Positions 13,201 to 24,576 of a DNA stretch of 64,000 nt are shown here, piece by piece. Position numbers and translations under genes: made by a program. Source of the DNA: Mugil cephalus. Taxonomy: Eukaryota; Chordata; Actinopteri; Mugiliformes; Mugilidae. The stretch spans positions 9,290,616 through 9,354,615 of the forward strand of contig NC_061774.1 in the NCBI RefSeq assembly GCF_022458985.1, given 5' to 3'. The stretch's first letter is position 1. Each line of letters starts with the position of its first letter. The notes below the pieces were generated by a model. It searched no databases, was not told the origin of the DNA, and saw only the letters and a list, made by a program, of their open reading frames with translations.

Positions 13201-16200
13201 AATTGTTGCCTGATTGTGGCTTGCGTTGGTTAAGATGTGCTGCATATTAAAACACATAACGTTATTAGCTAAATGTGTCAGAAAAACAGACATTATTTAA
13301 AAAAAAAATAAAATCATAGCTGAAAATGATAAGAATGCTACTATGGCGTGAAAGCATTAACAAGTTTGGATGTTAGTGTGTGTGAGTCGGACGTCTTCCT
13401 GCGTAAATATGCTTTAGCCACAGATGATCTTCAAGGGCTTGCTTGTTTGTACCTGCTGTGTCATTCTGCTCGTCCACTCAGCATGACACCCTGTAGCTCA
13501 GAATCAGCCCCTCTGAGATCAAAAGACTTCTGTGATTCTTATCAGATAATATTCTTGTTCACCATCCCTCCCTTCTGAGTCCAGTCTCCTTACACTGTTG
13601 ACCTGGATCGTGCACACTGTTTGTTATGGCCCCTTGTCCTTTCCTCTTCTTATCACTGTGATGACCAGGCCGTGATAAGGCAGGTCCAGCCTCGGGACAG
13701 AGGGAGGGAGCTGTCCACGGCTCTTTTAAACAGTTGCATAACTCCAAGGCAGTAAAGAGGTTATCTCAGCTCTGTGTGTATAGTGGTTTGCTTTACGCAC
13801 TCGTGAAAGGCCAAAAGTGATATATTTCTCACCATGCAAATTATATTGATCATAAACGTATTCCACAGAACAGACTGGAGCGTCAGTGCATGAGAAACAA
13901 TCCCATCAGTCTCTTTTATTTTTACTGTAGATAGGATTACACCTGATTTATGTGTATTCATGTTGTTAGTTCAAAGAACCGGTGACGTTTTAACACTGAC
14001 ATGTGACGAGCGCACATCTGTCTGAGGGCTACGTGCGTTTATGAGTATGCTGGCCGGGCAGACAGACAAACAGGGAAGACTGGTGTCCAAAGTCACGACC
14101 CTGCCCTGACCTGCGTGAAGGAAATGGTCACGCTGCTCGAGACAAAGCAGGGCAAAGGAGAGTCTGAGGGGCTGGCTGGTCAGCCTCTAACAATGGGTCC
14201 GTGCTCTAAGACCGCGGGCCACACAAAGGCCAGAGAAACCCCCTCCTTCCCGCTCCCACATTGGAATAGAGCTGGCATTTCACACTGGCCTGTGAACAGC
14301 CATTCAATCAAACTACTGTTTAACCTGACCCCTGGCCTACACAGAAATCAAGATGAGTCTGGATGTATTTAAGTATCTGACCCCACCGACCTTACTTCAG
14401 CTAGCCAGCAGCTAGCCACCCCACAAATGTCACCATCTTCGACTAATATCATAATCATTTCAGTCTACAGTGCAAAATGTGTCTCGTTTCTCCATTTCTG
14501 CTGCAAATTCCTCTGAATATTCCTTAAAAGCACATAATCAATAGGTCACCCAATAAATAATGTGTCTAGTGATGGTTGTAAGAAGCAATGGCTCCCTGGG
14601 GAACAAGAGACACCACCAGACCCCTCGTCTGGGTCAACTACCCTCGAGCCGGGGCTGAGAGGGGCAGCCACATGACCCTCTCTCTTCTCAATGGGCTGCT
14701 CCTCCCTTCTACCTGTACACGGCTCGGAACAAGGTGTGGGGGCCGCATATCAAACAGACTGGGGGCCTTTGATGTGAATGGAAACACAAACACTGATTTG
14801 AGCAGAGTCGTAACAGCTTATTTGTTCCCTTTAGTCATTCATTGAGCCGCTTGTTGAATGTGTATGTCTTCAAAGGACTGCAGCATGCACCGGTGGTACA
14901 GTAGCCAAGGAGGCCTTGAGAGCGCCCAGGCCTGGAGAGGTTGTGGGAAGGCCATCTGGCTTCCTGTTCCTTAGATTTGATATTGATTTATTGACTGTAC
15001 ATGTGAAGATAAGGGGACAACAGCTGCCAGAAGTTGTCCTCTGCATCCTCACACACACACACAATGGGAGTCTTGGTCATCCGCATCCTGACCAAATGCA
15101 CAATGCATTGCTTTTAGCAAGGAAACTAGAAAGTACTGCACAAATTTAAACCACATTATTTTTGTATGAGTGCTTTTATAAATAACCATGAATTGCTGAA
15201 TTTACATGTTATGGACTGTACTGTTTGAGCACATTTACTGGTCTGCAGAGCTGACATAACAGCCCTTACAGTGTTTGTTGTAATAAAGGCTGCTTCCAGT
15301 AATGAGGTGCAAAATTGCATTTACTATTCCTAACAAACACATGACAACCTTTCGCAGTTTGCGCCATCACAGAAACCATTAATTCAAAATTAGGCTCCTA
15401 TGCATAACAAGTCTCCCACTCCTGTTAAGTGAGCCGGGAGCAGTTTGTCCTGGGCCTTGTTGGCGGAGGTGTGAACACGGAGCCAACGGTGAATTGTACT
15501 TATGCCTGATTTTTCTCACCAGCGCACCCCCGCCTTAAAGAAAAGACACACTCACATACATACAGACTCTAGTGTCAGCTACCCGAGCCTGTTCCTCTTG
15601 CCCACCCCCCAACCTTTCTTCCCTTTCCCCTCCCCTGCCAACACAAGCCTGTGATGTGACTGTCTGAGATAATGAGGTGAGAATTTTATTGTAGCAGTCT
15701 GTGAGCCTGGCACCAGTCTGCGAGGAAGGACAGTCACCGTGGCCGCCGAGCGGGCTCTCTGGTGGTGGGCGCCCTCTGTTGACTGTGATGAGCTCATACC
15801 GCATGCACACTCGGCTCTGTGGGTCCTGCACTTCAAAGTGGGAGATCAAGGGCTGACTTCTGCATGACATCCAGAGAATGACAATGCCTCAGCCAGCCTA
15901 CACCTACTGCAAGGTGCCAGTCCCAGAGACACAAAGGCACGCAGGCAGCTCCCGCACTACTCCTCTTCTTCGAGGAGGAAGTGCTCATTCAGGAGAGGGA
16001 CATACATACAGGAAGAGGGCAGTGCTCTATCTGTATTCTATACAAACACTGGTGGGCAGAGGCAATTTGAGGGGCAGAGGAAGGAGACAGACTGGCAGCA
16101 GATTCTTGGTGTTGTCCTGTTTGATTGCTGAAGCATTAATTGATAAGAGACAGTCAGCATCACACCACTTATCTCTGAAGAAAGACACTCTATTATCTTG

Positions 16201-16249
16201 TATGTAACAAGACGTATGACAGTGAGATCAAAGAATTTTGAAGCATTTA

Positions 16250-16275
16250 CAAAGAAGGCTCTTTTGCCTTCTTTG
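16250..16275. repeat. Short inverted repeat, 10-bp arms
   Basis: CAAAGAAGGC and its exact reverse complement GCCTTCTTTG flank a 6-base TCTTTT loop. Intergenic, with no gene nearby. It could be chance or a hairpin remnant of a MITE. Confidence 0.6.
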
Positions 16276-16433
16276 ATGTTCTTCGATGGAGTCCAGACAT
16301 TAAATAAAGCTCCAATTACCAGCCTGTGATCCTGGCCCGAAAAACTTTAAACAGAAGTCTAGCTGATGAATGCACGTAGCCATCATTCCAGCTACATGAA
16401 AATATTTTTTTTTTTTTAGTTTGCAGCAGTGAA

Positions 16434-16435
<2 letters not shown>

Positions 16436-16482
<47 letters not shown>
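16436..16482. repeat. (CT)n microsatellite
   Basis: An uninterrupted CT dinucleotide run of about 46 bp, ending in ctatctccc. Intergenic. Open frames made of Arg-Glu repeats across it are artefacts. Confidence 0.95.
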
Positions 16483-16487
<5 letters not shown>

Positions 16488-17929
16488 CCATACACACTCA
16501 CAGGGGACACACCCTTTTCAACCCCCAGTACACAGCTAGAGGGGGAGTGAGGGGAACCTCTTGTGATCAGGCTGTCATTTCCTCTGCTCGGCTCTGTTAT
16601 TCCAGAGAGTCTTTGTGAAGGAGCCAAGTGGCCCCGGCGCAGACAGAAGGTGGGCTCCTCGCATGGATCTGAGGTTGTCAGCCCGGCAGGGGTGGGAGGC
16701 TCTCCTGGCTGGCTGACACGAGGAGAAAACAAACATGGGGCTGAAACAGGACAGCGACATAAAATTCACCGCGGATGAATACACTTACACTGTAAATTTT
16801 ATTTTTTAAAGCTGGACAAAAAGGGGGCCATATTTCACATCTTCATTTTGTCGGTTCATTTTAACATGTTGGAAAAACAGTGTCTCTCTGAAGTCAAATT
16901 GAAAATGAAATAACTAAATAAAAGTATAAAGGTTTAAATCATATTGTAACTTGTCTCAATGGCTTCAATAACATACTATTAGTTAAGCTTTTTGCGACCT
17001 AAATACTGCCTCTATTTGAGCAGGATATTCAGAGTTTTATTTCACGCTCTGTTGCCACAGTAAAATCTAACCAAAAAGCTGCAGTATTGTAGCACAGATA
17101 AAGTCACACCACTATATGGTTCCAAAAAACCCTCAAAAGGTCACCTGGGGGTTTTTAAATACAACTATTTCACTTCTGCTTATGAAAAGAAGATAAGTCA
17201 TGACAAGATTAAAAATATGATCCCACAACTTTCACTTCCTCCACTGATAAATGTGCATTTAAAACCTCCAAGGGAAATTCAAGTGGTGTTTTCAGTCGGT
17301 CAACTCCATGCATAAATCAGGTATCTGAGTACGTTCAAGAAAATGTTTCAACACTTCCCTGAAATTAACTTTTTACAAAATGGAACAGTCTCCGTGCAGT
17401 GTTGCTAAGAAACTCAGTGAAACCTACCTGCAATGACAGTGATGATCAAATCAAGTTTGGTATCACTTCCATGTGTGTAACATGTGCATGGGGTCAAATT
17501 TGTTTACAAAAAAAAATTGTCAGTATAAAAAAATGCAAATGAATGCAAATTAAATTGAGCTTTAGACTGTAGATGAAAACTGTATCAGACAAAAAGCTGT
17601 CACATGTTTATACTACTACCAAGTACTACTATTTCAATACAGTTTGACCTTATTATACTTTCATGTTCACATTCTGTGCAACATCATACTTCTCTGCCCT
17701 TAAAGGTCAATGATGTACTTTTGACAGCGCTTTATTTGGTTAACAAGTGCTGTTTACTTAAAAGAAGAAGCTGCGGCTCATTATAATGTGCACATACACT
17801 CATACACAGTAATCTAATAGTACACACAGTTGTGTACATTCGCTTTGGATTAATCCCTCCAATCCTTAATTTAACCTATACACTGAATGCACGAATAATT
17901 AAGCTTTTATTTTGTAGAGTTACCAGATC

Positions 17930-18175
17930 TGCAGTCGATTTGAATGACTCTCGGTTTAAAAACAGGTCAAAGGACGCCCTCTAGTGTTTAGTACTGACCT
18001 ACATCACTGCTCAAAGTGACGTGAGTTTGTCACATAACACCCTGGCCAGGACGCGGACACCTCATCGCTGTTTATATTTAGATGTCTAACCTGTGTAAAC
18101 AAACCTTCTTTTTTGCTTCAGAGAAAACTGAATTGGCCACAGGAGCTGGACAGTTCAAAGTAAGACCAGGCGGCG
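17930..18175 (+). promoter_or_regulatory. slc25a43: slc25a43 promoter / 5' leader region
   Basis: This is the region directly upstream of the slc25a43 ATG. It contains a CRE-like 'gtgacgtgag' near 18016 and a minus-orientation CTCF-like word CGCCCTCTAGTG (17975-17986). A pyrimidine tract plus 'gcttcag' at about 18107-18120 could act as an acceptor for a 5' UTR exon. There is no TATA box at a sensible distance. The transcription start is not visible. Confidence 0.4.
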
Positions 18176-21100
18176 ATGGCCTCGGTTAAAAAGGACGACA
18201 GACTGACGAGGTCTCAAAGCTTTTTGTGCGTCGGTTTCTCCGGTGTTTTCAGCAAAACTGTCACGTCTCCTCTGGAGGTGGTGAAAATTAAAAGCCAGGT
18301 GGGCACCTTTCACTGCAAGCAGGGTTTCTGGCAGAGTTTCCTTGTCATCTATCAACATGAGGGATTTCGAGGATTTTGGAAAGGAAACCTCGCCTCTTGT
18401 CTCCGGTTGTTCCCTTACTCTGCAGTTCACCTCACAACATACAAACAGTAAGTAAATATGAATTTGATTGTACTGTTTCTGGAGCAAGGTCATAATGTAA
18501 TGTAATGTGTGTTTTTGTGTTTGTTTTCGTGATTTCAAATTAGCTTGTTAGCCACTTTGGTCAGCTGACTTGGCAACTTAGTGTAGCGAACGGCTAAAAA
18601 TAGTGGACAACACATGTAAACTTCACTAGAAGACAAAGCGGCATTCACGTTAGGTGTTTATTGTCTGACATCATGTGAAACATAAAAATAGCATTAACTT
18701 CGTTTACATTTATTTTCTGTGGCTGAAGACGTAGGCCTACTTCCTGTTTTGTTTTACCGTGCGTTGTATTTTTCGGCCAATCAGAAGGCTGCATTTACTC
18801 AGTCGATTTTCAAAGTGGGCGGGGCAGTTTGGGCCCGCAGTTTTGTCTTCCAGGTAGATAGCCTGAGCTAAGGTGTCCCCGGGGTGCACACACCAATTTT
18901 GGAAACAAATCATGAATGTGAAACAGCGGGATAATTTAAAAGTATTATCGTATTGTACAATAACACAAAGTTTTAACTAAACAAAAGGCAAATTTATTTA
19001 AAATGTATTCACATATTCATCCATAAAACAAAAAATATCTTCACAGTTTAGAAGCTGAATTTCGGGGCACTTTCCTTAAAGAAAATGTCACGATTAGATA
19101 TTAAAGCAAATCTGAAAAGACTGAGTAAACTGTTAATGTATTTCTTTTTATAGATGAGGACTGCTGTACAGCCCATTTCATCCCATCATAGAAGAGAATA
19201 GAAAAGAAAGGCAAAGAAAAATACTTCAGCATAACATCACAGCAAAATCAACATAAGTAATATCAGTAGTAAGAGACGTGCAAATGGAAGAATCTTTGAA
19301 ATCTTTGAGTGTTGTGGTCTGAGTATGACAACTTGTACTTAGTGAAACAACTTTATTTCCCGTTTTTTAGGACAAATTATCAAAATAATACAACCCCGAT
19401 TATATAACTTATCATTAAATTATTTGCTCTTGATCTCTGTTATGATGGTGGTTTTGGTTTGTTAGTCTTTCGGTGGAGATAACCTTCTTTGGACTAGTAC
19501 TGCCTGTGAGGCTGAACTCTGGGCACAGACCCACATCTACATCTGTTGGGTTACTACAGGACAAAACATGCTACAGCTCCGACAGCATGGACATTGAACA
19601 AACTAAACATGTGAGCACGAAGCCATAAATCCTGTATCTACTGTATGCACATTTCAGAGAAACTACCTGTCATTAGATTTCCTCGCACGTGTTTCTACGT
19701 AAACACCACTTCCTGATAAACCGCCCTCCCGTTCTGTACACAGTGTTCCAGGAAAATAAAGCCCACTCCTCTCTGTCTCTGCCACACACGTGACCCTAGA
19801 TATTCATGCAAGCTGCAGCGAGCTTTCTATTAATGGCCTTGGAAAGCATTGAATACTTACTGTAGTCTAAAGGGAGATCGCAATTAGCCACTTAAACAAT
19901 ACCGACCTGTGTCCAAGTGTGCTGAATACAGTTACAAGTATTTGAATGTTTAAAGAAAAACATTACTTGGAAGACTCTGACAGGATGCACGAGATACTCA
20001 TTAAACAATGCTTTAGTACATGTCAACTCTGGCTGCAACTAAACTGGTTTTTACTCTATAAAACTAAATTAATTAAAGTACCTATCATAATTACAAAGAG
20101 CCCAGTGCATTTTTTTATCCCTTTTTAACTCTCCAGGGCTCAAAAATGTTTACTTTAGATTAATAAAACAAATTGTATTCATGTTGTCCCTCAGTGGGGA
20201 AATCTCTGCCATCCACTTGCACACACTCAAAGAGGATTTAAACCACGTGGTCCCAAATCCGCTTTAATAGTTACTCGTCCACAGGTTCCCTAATATCAAC
20301 CAGAGAAAGGGAGCAAATCCTCAAATTTGGGAATCTGAAATCAGAATGATTTATTTAGAGGTATATATGGTCGTTAATATATGCAATGTAAGTTAAATTT
20401 AATGTCTAGACTTTAAACCATCAGACTGCCAACAATAATGTGTCATTAATCGTGTCATTTCCTTCCTGTTTGTGCAGGATCGTCCACCTTCACATGGATG
20501 AGCTGGGCTTCATCTCTCAGTGGAGGGCTATATTCGCTGGTGGACTAGCAGGTGTGGCTGCTGCTCTGGCCACGTACCCTCTGGAGATGGCGGAGACCAG
20601 GCTGATCGCCCAGAACTGTAGACAGCCCACATATGTCGGTGTAGTTCACACTCTGTCAAAGATCTACAGGAATGAGGGCCTGCTTGCTCTTTACAGGGGA
20701 TTTTCCCTTACTGTTTTGGGTGTGTATGCATGGTTTTGTAATATAGCTACCAAGATATTTATTGTCAGCCCAATCCTTACTTTTTGTGCTGTACATATTT
20801 CATTAACAGCACTGTAACTTATGGTACATTTTATTTATGCACAGGTGCATTTCCCTTTTCTTTGGGATGCTACGCAGTTTACATGAACGTGGACAAGCTC
20901 TGGCAGGAGCCTCCTTCTCGCTTCACTCCTCTGCAGAACTTCATTAATGGCTGCGTTGCAGTAGGAGTGGCGCAGACCCTCTCATACCCATTTGAAACTG
21001 TAAAACGGAAAATGCAAGTAAGTTTACCAGAAAACTTTCTCTTCATGTCAACTGTGGTTTCAAGGAGAACTGAAACAGGCCTGTCAAAATAACTTAGTCA

Positions 21101-23227
21101 ACAACATAACTCAAACAAGTTAAATGTATCTAACTGACGAAGAAGGGATGATGTAATGTGGTGCATACTTTAATTAAATCAACTGTTTTCCTTCAAATGT
21201 ATCGACTACTGATAATTGTGCAAATTCACAGTGAGGGTTTTTGTAGTGACGGCAGTACCACCGTTAATCCACAAGAGGGCAGTAGTGATGTATCTAGATT
21301 CAGACTTCCCCCTTGAGTTGAAACGTGGAAAGTAAAAGAAGAGCATCAGGATAACATTAGCAACAAGGTTTTACAATCAACAGTTACAAAGTAGTCTTCT
21401 TTCATCGATGTTACGCCAGGATTAACTTTCAAAAAAACATGTTAGGGTTCACTCAGCTGCTTTTAAATGAAGTTTAACATGTTTTTAGCATGTTTGTGGG
21501 GGCGCAGGAGGAACAATGGCGCTGCAGAGGACAGAATACTACATCCGGTTCTATCGGCCTATAATTAGACACCACAAGATTGAACAGCAGCTGGGAATGT
21601 GAAAGTGCCCCAGGTCTGCAGAAGCTATAGATAAGTCCTCTAAAGATAGTCAGCTACTGTCACACAGACAGCAGGCACACGGAGACCTGTGTGTGTAGAG
21701 TTCATCTCACCTACGTTACCTTACTGTGAAGAATAATGGTTTACGTCATATAGCTTTCAGACTCTGTAATAAAGAGTTAAACATTAAATGCATGGCAGAG
21801 AATAGATGATGAGGAAACAGCTGAGGGTGTTTGCAGAAGCTTAGGATATTGATTTAAGCTAAGTATATTTTAAACTTTCAATGTTTTCTCTACAAATGAC
21901 GCTGTTTGAATAGTCTTAAGTACTCCAATGTACTCTAAAGTTGGCGTGTTTTCTTTGAGGACCTTGAAGTAACTTAAGATACATTTCCTCTGTCATGTGA
22001 CAGTCAGTCCAGTCCAGTCTGTGGTTAACGAGAGCACAGGACGTGATGTGTGACTTTGTGCGCGTGTTAGAAACCCTCATTGTAATTTTATCAAGATTTA
22101 CTACCACATTTCCATCCGCTTCTGTCAATAATCCCCCTCAAATTTGAATAGTCATTATCATGATCGTAAAGATGTTCCACTACCACAAGAAAACACACAA
22201 AAAAGATCTGCGCACACACACACAGTGACAATAATCTTAGATTTAATCACGCGCCCTCTGATTGCAGTAAATAAGAGGCAGGAGGGTCATTTATTATTTA
22301 TCGCCTCTGCTGATAAATAATAACTGATTCACATGCAGGAAACAGGAAATTCCTGCGATGCTTTAATCTTCCTTCCCAGGTTATTACTTCACTAGATTCA
22401 TTGCATCACTTTGCTGATCCACTGTCATTCTTTCTCAGGCACAGAGTGTCCGTCTTCCTCATCTCGGTGGCGTCGACGTCCATTTCACTGGAATGGCTGA
22501 CTGCTTCGTACAGGTTGTTCGAAACAAGGGCGTCCTCTCGCTGTGGAACGGCCTCACAGCCAGCACAATAAAGGTACAGTTGGCTTATATATCGGTGAGC
22601 ATTGCCATGGCCTGAGCGCTAGTCTGCTTGATCTTGTGTTACGAGCAAGCAGGGACTGAAATAACTGCACGTGATTTGGAACACGAGTCGCAGGGAAAGA
22701 ATTGTAGCCTGTGGCTTACGTAAAAGGGGAGGACGAGTAAGGGGGCAGTGCATGGAAAGTCATGTTCGGTGTTTGATACGTAGCAGGAATATCATGAGCA
22801 AGGTGGAACATCTCGCCCCACTCTCCTATTTCAGCTGCAAATATCATCAGAGCTGTACATTGTTTTACACATTTGAATGAAATCCCAAGCTGTTATGTGC
22901 ACATGCACTTTTATTATTGTGCATATAAGGTCGAGGCATTTAAACACATCATAGTGATCATTAAATTAAAATACACTCACCTCTATCTCCCATCCTGTTG
23001 CCATTCCTTCACAGATCGTTCCCTACTTTGGCCTCCTTTTCACCTGCTTTGAGATGTGTAAGCAGGTGTGCCTTTACCGCAACGGGTACATCGTCTCACC
23101 TCTGAGCTACCAGCTCGCACCGGGGGTCGACCAGAGCCTCGGGCCGTACGAGCTGGAGGAGGTGAAGCGCTACTTGAAAAACAGGAACTTTGAGTCGGGG
23201 GAGTCGTCCATGGGAAATCGCTGGTGA
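18176..23227 (+). CDS. slc25a43: Mitochondrial carrier SLC25A43, complete, 5 exons, 344 aa
   Basis: Exons: 18176-18447, 20478-20719, 20845-21017, 22439-22573 and 23015-23227. All junctions are GT-AG and phases are consistent, giving 344 codons plus TGA (the human protein is about 341 aa). SLC25A43 is a little-characterised inner-membrane carrier whose substrate is not firmly established. Three mitochondrial-carrier repeats are visible, with signature motifs PLEVVK (P32), PLEMAE (P125) and PFETVK (P220). The second has Glu130 where Lys or Arg normally completes the matrix salt-bridge network; the human protein has Lys. Other conserved words are 'FWKGN', 'LALYRG', 'LWNG' and 'GVDQSL' near the C terminus. 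The ATG lies just upstream of the first repeat. It is followed 1.35 kb downstream by slc25a5, the same neighbour as in human Xq24. Confidence 0.95.
18737..18860. promoter_or_regulatory. Promoter-like cluster in slc25a43 intron 1
   Basis: An ETS-like acttcctg (about 18740), a CCAAT box (18777-18781) and an Sp1-type GC box GGGCGGGGC (18817-18825) occur within 90 bp, about 300-380 bp inside intron 1. This combination is typical of TATA-less vertebrate promoters. It may be an alternative promoter or an intronic enhancer. Confidence 0.35.
21269..21282 (+). promoter_or_regulatory. CTCF-like motif in slc25a43 intron 3
   Basis: CCACAAGAGGGCAG matches the vertebrate CTCF core (CCASYAGRKGGCRS type) in plus orientation at almost every position. 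Occupancy cannot be known from sequence. Confidence 0.45.
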
Positions 23228-23394
23228 AGATGTCTGGTCCCCACTTACCAGCGAACAAAAAACAATTAAAAGCCAATGATTTTCATTCATATATGGTCTA
23301 CCTCTTCCAGAAGTTCATCTGACAGTTTTTGAATGTGCCTTTATCAGTGTGGAGAGTTAAATATTTATTTTGGGGCTTTTATCCCTGCATTAAC

Positions 23395-23400
23395 AATAAA
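23395..23400 (+). terminator. slc25a43: slc25a43 polyadenylation signal
   Basis: A canonical AATAAA lies 168 bp after the TGA stop. It is the first canonical signal downstream and is followed by T/G-rich sequence. Confidence 0.6.
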
Positions 23401-24399
23401 TAGTGCTTTCAAAGTTAGTTCACATGAAGCAGCAAATTCTCTTTTAAGTTAAATTTGGGACATTATGACTGTATGAATTGTTGTATGACAGGCAACTTGT
23501 TTCATAGTATTCATAATATTTTTAATGGATAATGATAATGAAAGTTTCTGTGCTTTGTAGGTAGGTTATGGACAATTATGTACAGTGCTAACAATGGAAG
23601 AAATGTGTTTTTAACATTAAAATGTGTCTTTTTACTTACAATATTTATTTTGTGTCCATTTTGATTATTTATTTTAATCTCAACAATGTGCGTCAAAGTT
23701 TTCTAACCTTCAGGCACTTTGCTGACGTAAGCTTTCCTTATACGGTGAGTGCCCTGCAGTAAAATTTAATGGTTATAGTGTAACTTGTTTCTCGGAATGT
23801 AAGTATATTTACAAAAGTACCTCTGCTTTATATGAGTTTTACTATCTCATACATGTATTACATCTCATGGGCAAATAATGTGCCTTTTACTTAAGAATTA
23901 ATGTTTTTTTTTTTTTTTTTTTTACAAAATACAATCATTACAGTACATGGAGGTTATTGGTCCCTGTGGGGAATTTGACTAGCTACCAAGAAGAAATGAA
24001 GTATATTTTGAGGCTTTTTACTTATTTTTGTACTTCCACTCATTATTTAATTAATAATGCTCAGTCGTAGTGCTGAGACAGGCTTTGCGTGGAATTAGTC
24101 AGCTGATTGAATCATGTCCTTCTCACCGTGGGGAATCTGAGTGACAGCGAAAGGACACGGACAGATGGGGTGACCTTTATCCACCATAGCCTTCAGGCTT
24201 CAGCTGCTAAAGACTGACATCTGACACGACCTTCAGCGTAATTTAAAATAATAATAAAAAATCAGTTTACCGACTTAAAGATGAGCTCTGCTTGATTCAA
24301 TCAAACTATCTAAAACTTTTTAAGTAATAGCTAAACTTTCGATCTCGCGTTTATATATACCTGAATGACAGGGCAGAGTATCAAATCTGAATCAAAGGG
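23401..24399. other. Intergenic spacer slc25a43-slc25a5
   Basis: About 1 kb of AT-rich sequence between the tandem carrier genes. It includes a 20-base poly-T tract at 23904-23923. No gene is seen. Confidence 0.7.
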
Positions 24400-24576
24400 C
24401 ATCTGCTGGCCCCGCCCGCTCGTCCCCAGAGATGACCAATGGAAAGCGAGAGTCGAAGTTCACGTATTTTCTCGCGTTCAGTCTCCTTAAATCCCCTCAC
24501 TTCCAGATTGGGTTCGGCCATTTCAGCTCCGCAGGCAAACCCCACCGAGCGAGTAGGCGCCTGATAACACCTGAAG
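24400..24576 (+). promoter_or_regulatory. slc25a5: slc25a5 promoter and 5' UTR
   Basis: Locally GC-rich sequence with a GC box CCCGCCC (24411-24417), a CCAAT box (24436-24440), an inverted CCAAT (ATTGG, 24507-24511) and several CpGs, ending at the ATG. This is what a strongly expressed housekeeping carrier gene would need. A TATA-like tatata at about 24352-24357 is probably too far upstream. Confidence 0.55.

Larger units (their letters stand above)
10251..17930. other. Intergenic sequence between lnx2 and slc25a43
   Basis: About 7.7 kb with no supported gene. It is mainly AT-rich. The part from about 13.0 to 16.8 kb has a more balanced, less repetitive composition that could hold conserved non-coding elements, but this cannot be judged without alignment. 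It contains a hairpin at 16250-16275 and a CT microsatellite at 16436-16482. Open frames here, such as those at 14115-14372 and 15535-15870, have no recognisable domains or splice context. Confidence 0.55.

Noticed and set aside
14115-14372. 85-codon plus-strand frame between lnx2 and slc25a43
   Set aside because: No domain, no splice context and no similarity I recognise; its length is expected by chance in this less AT-rich stretch.
16300-16497. Frame with an Arg-Glu repeat
   Set aside because: Translation of the CT microsatellite.
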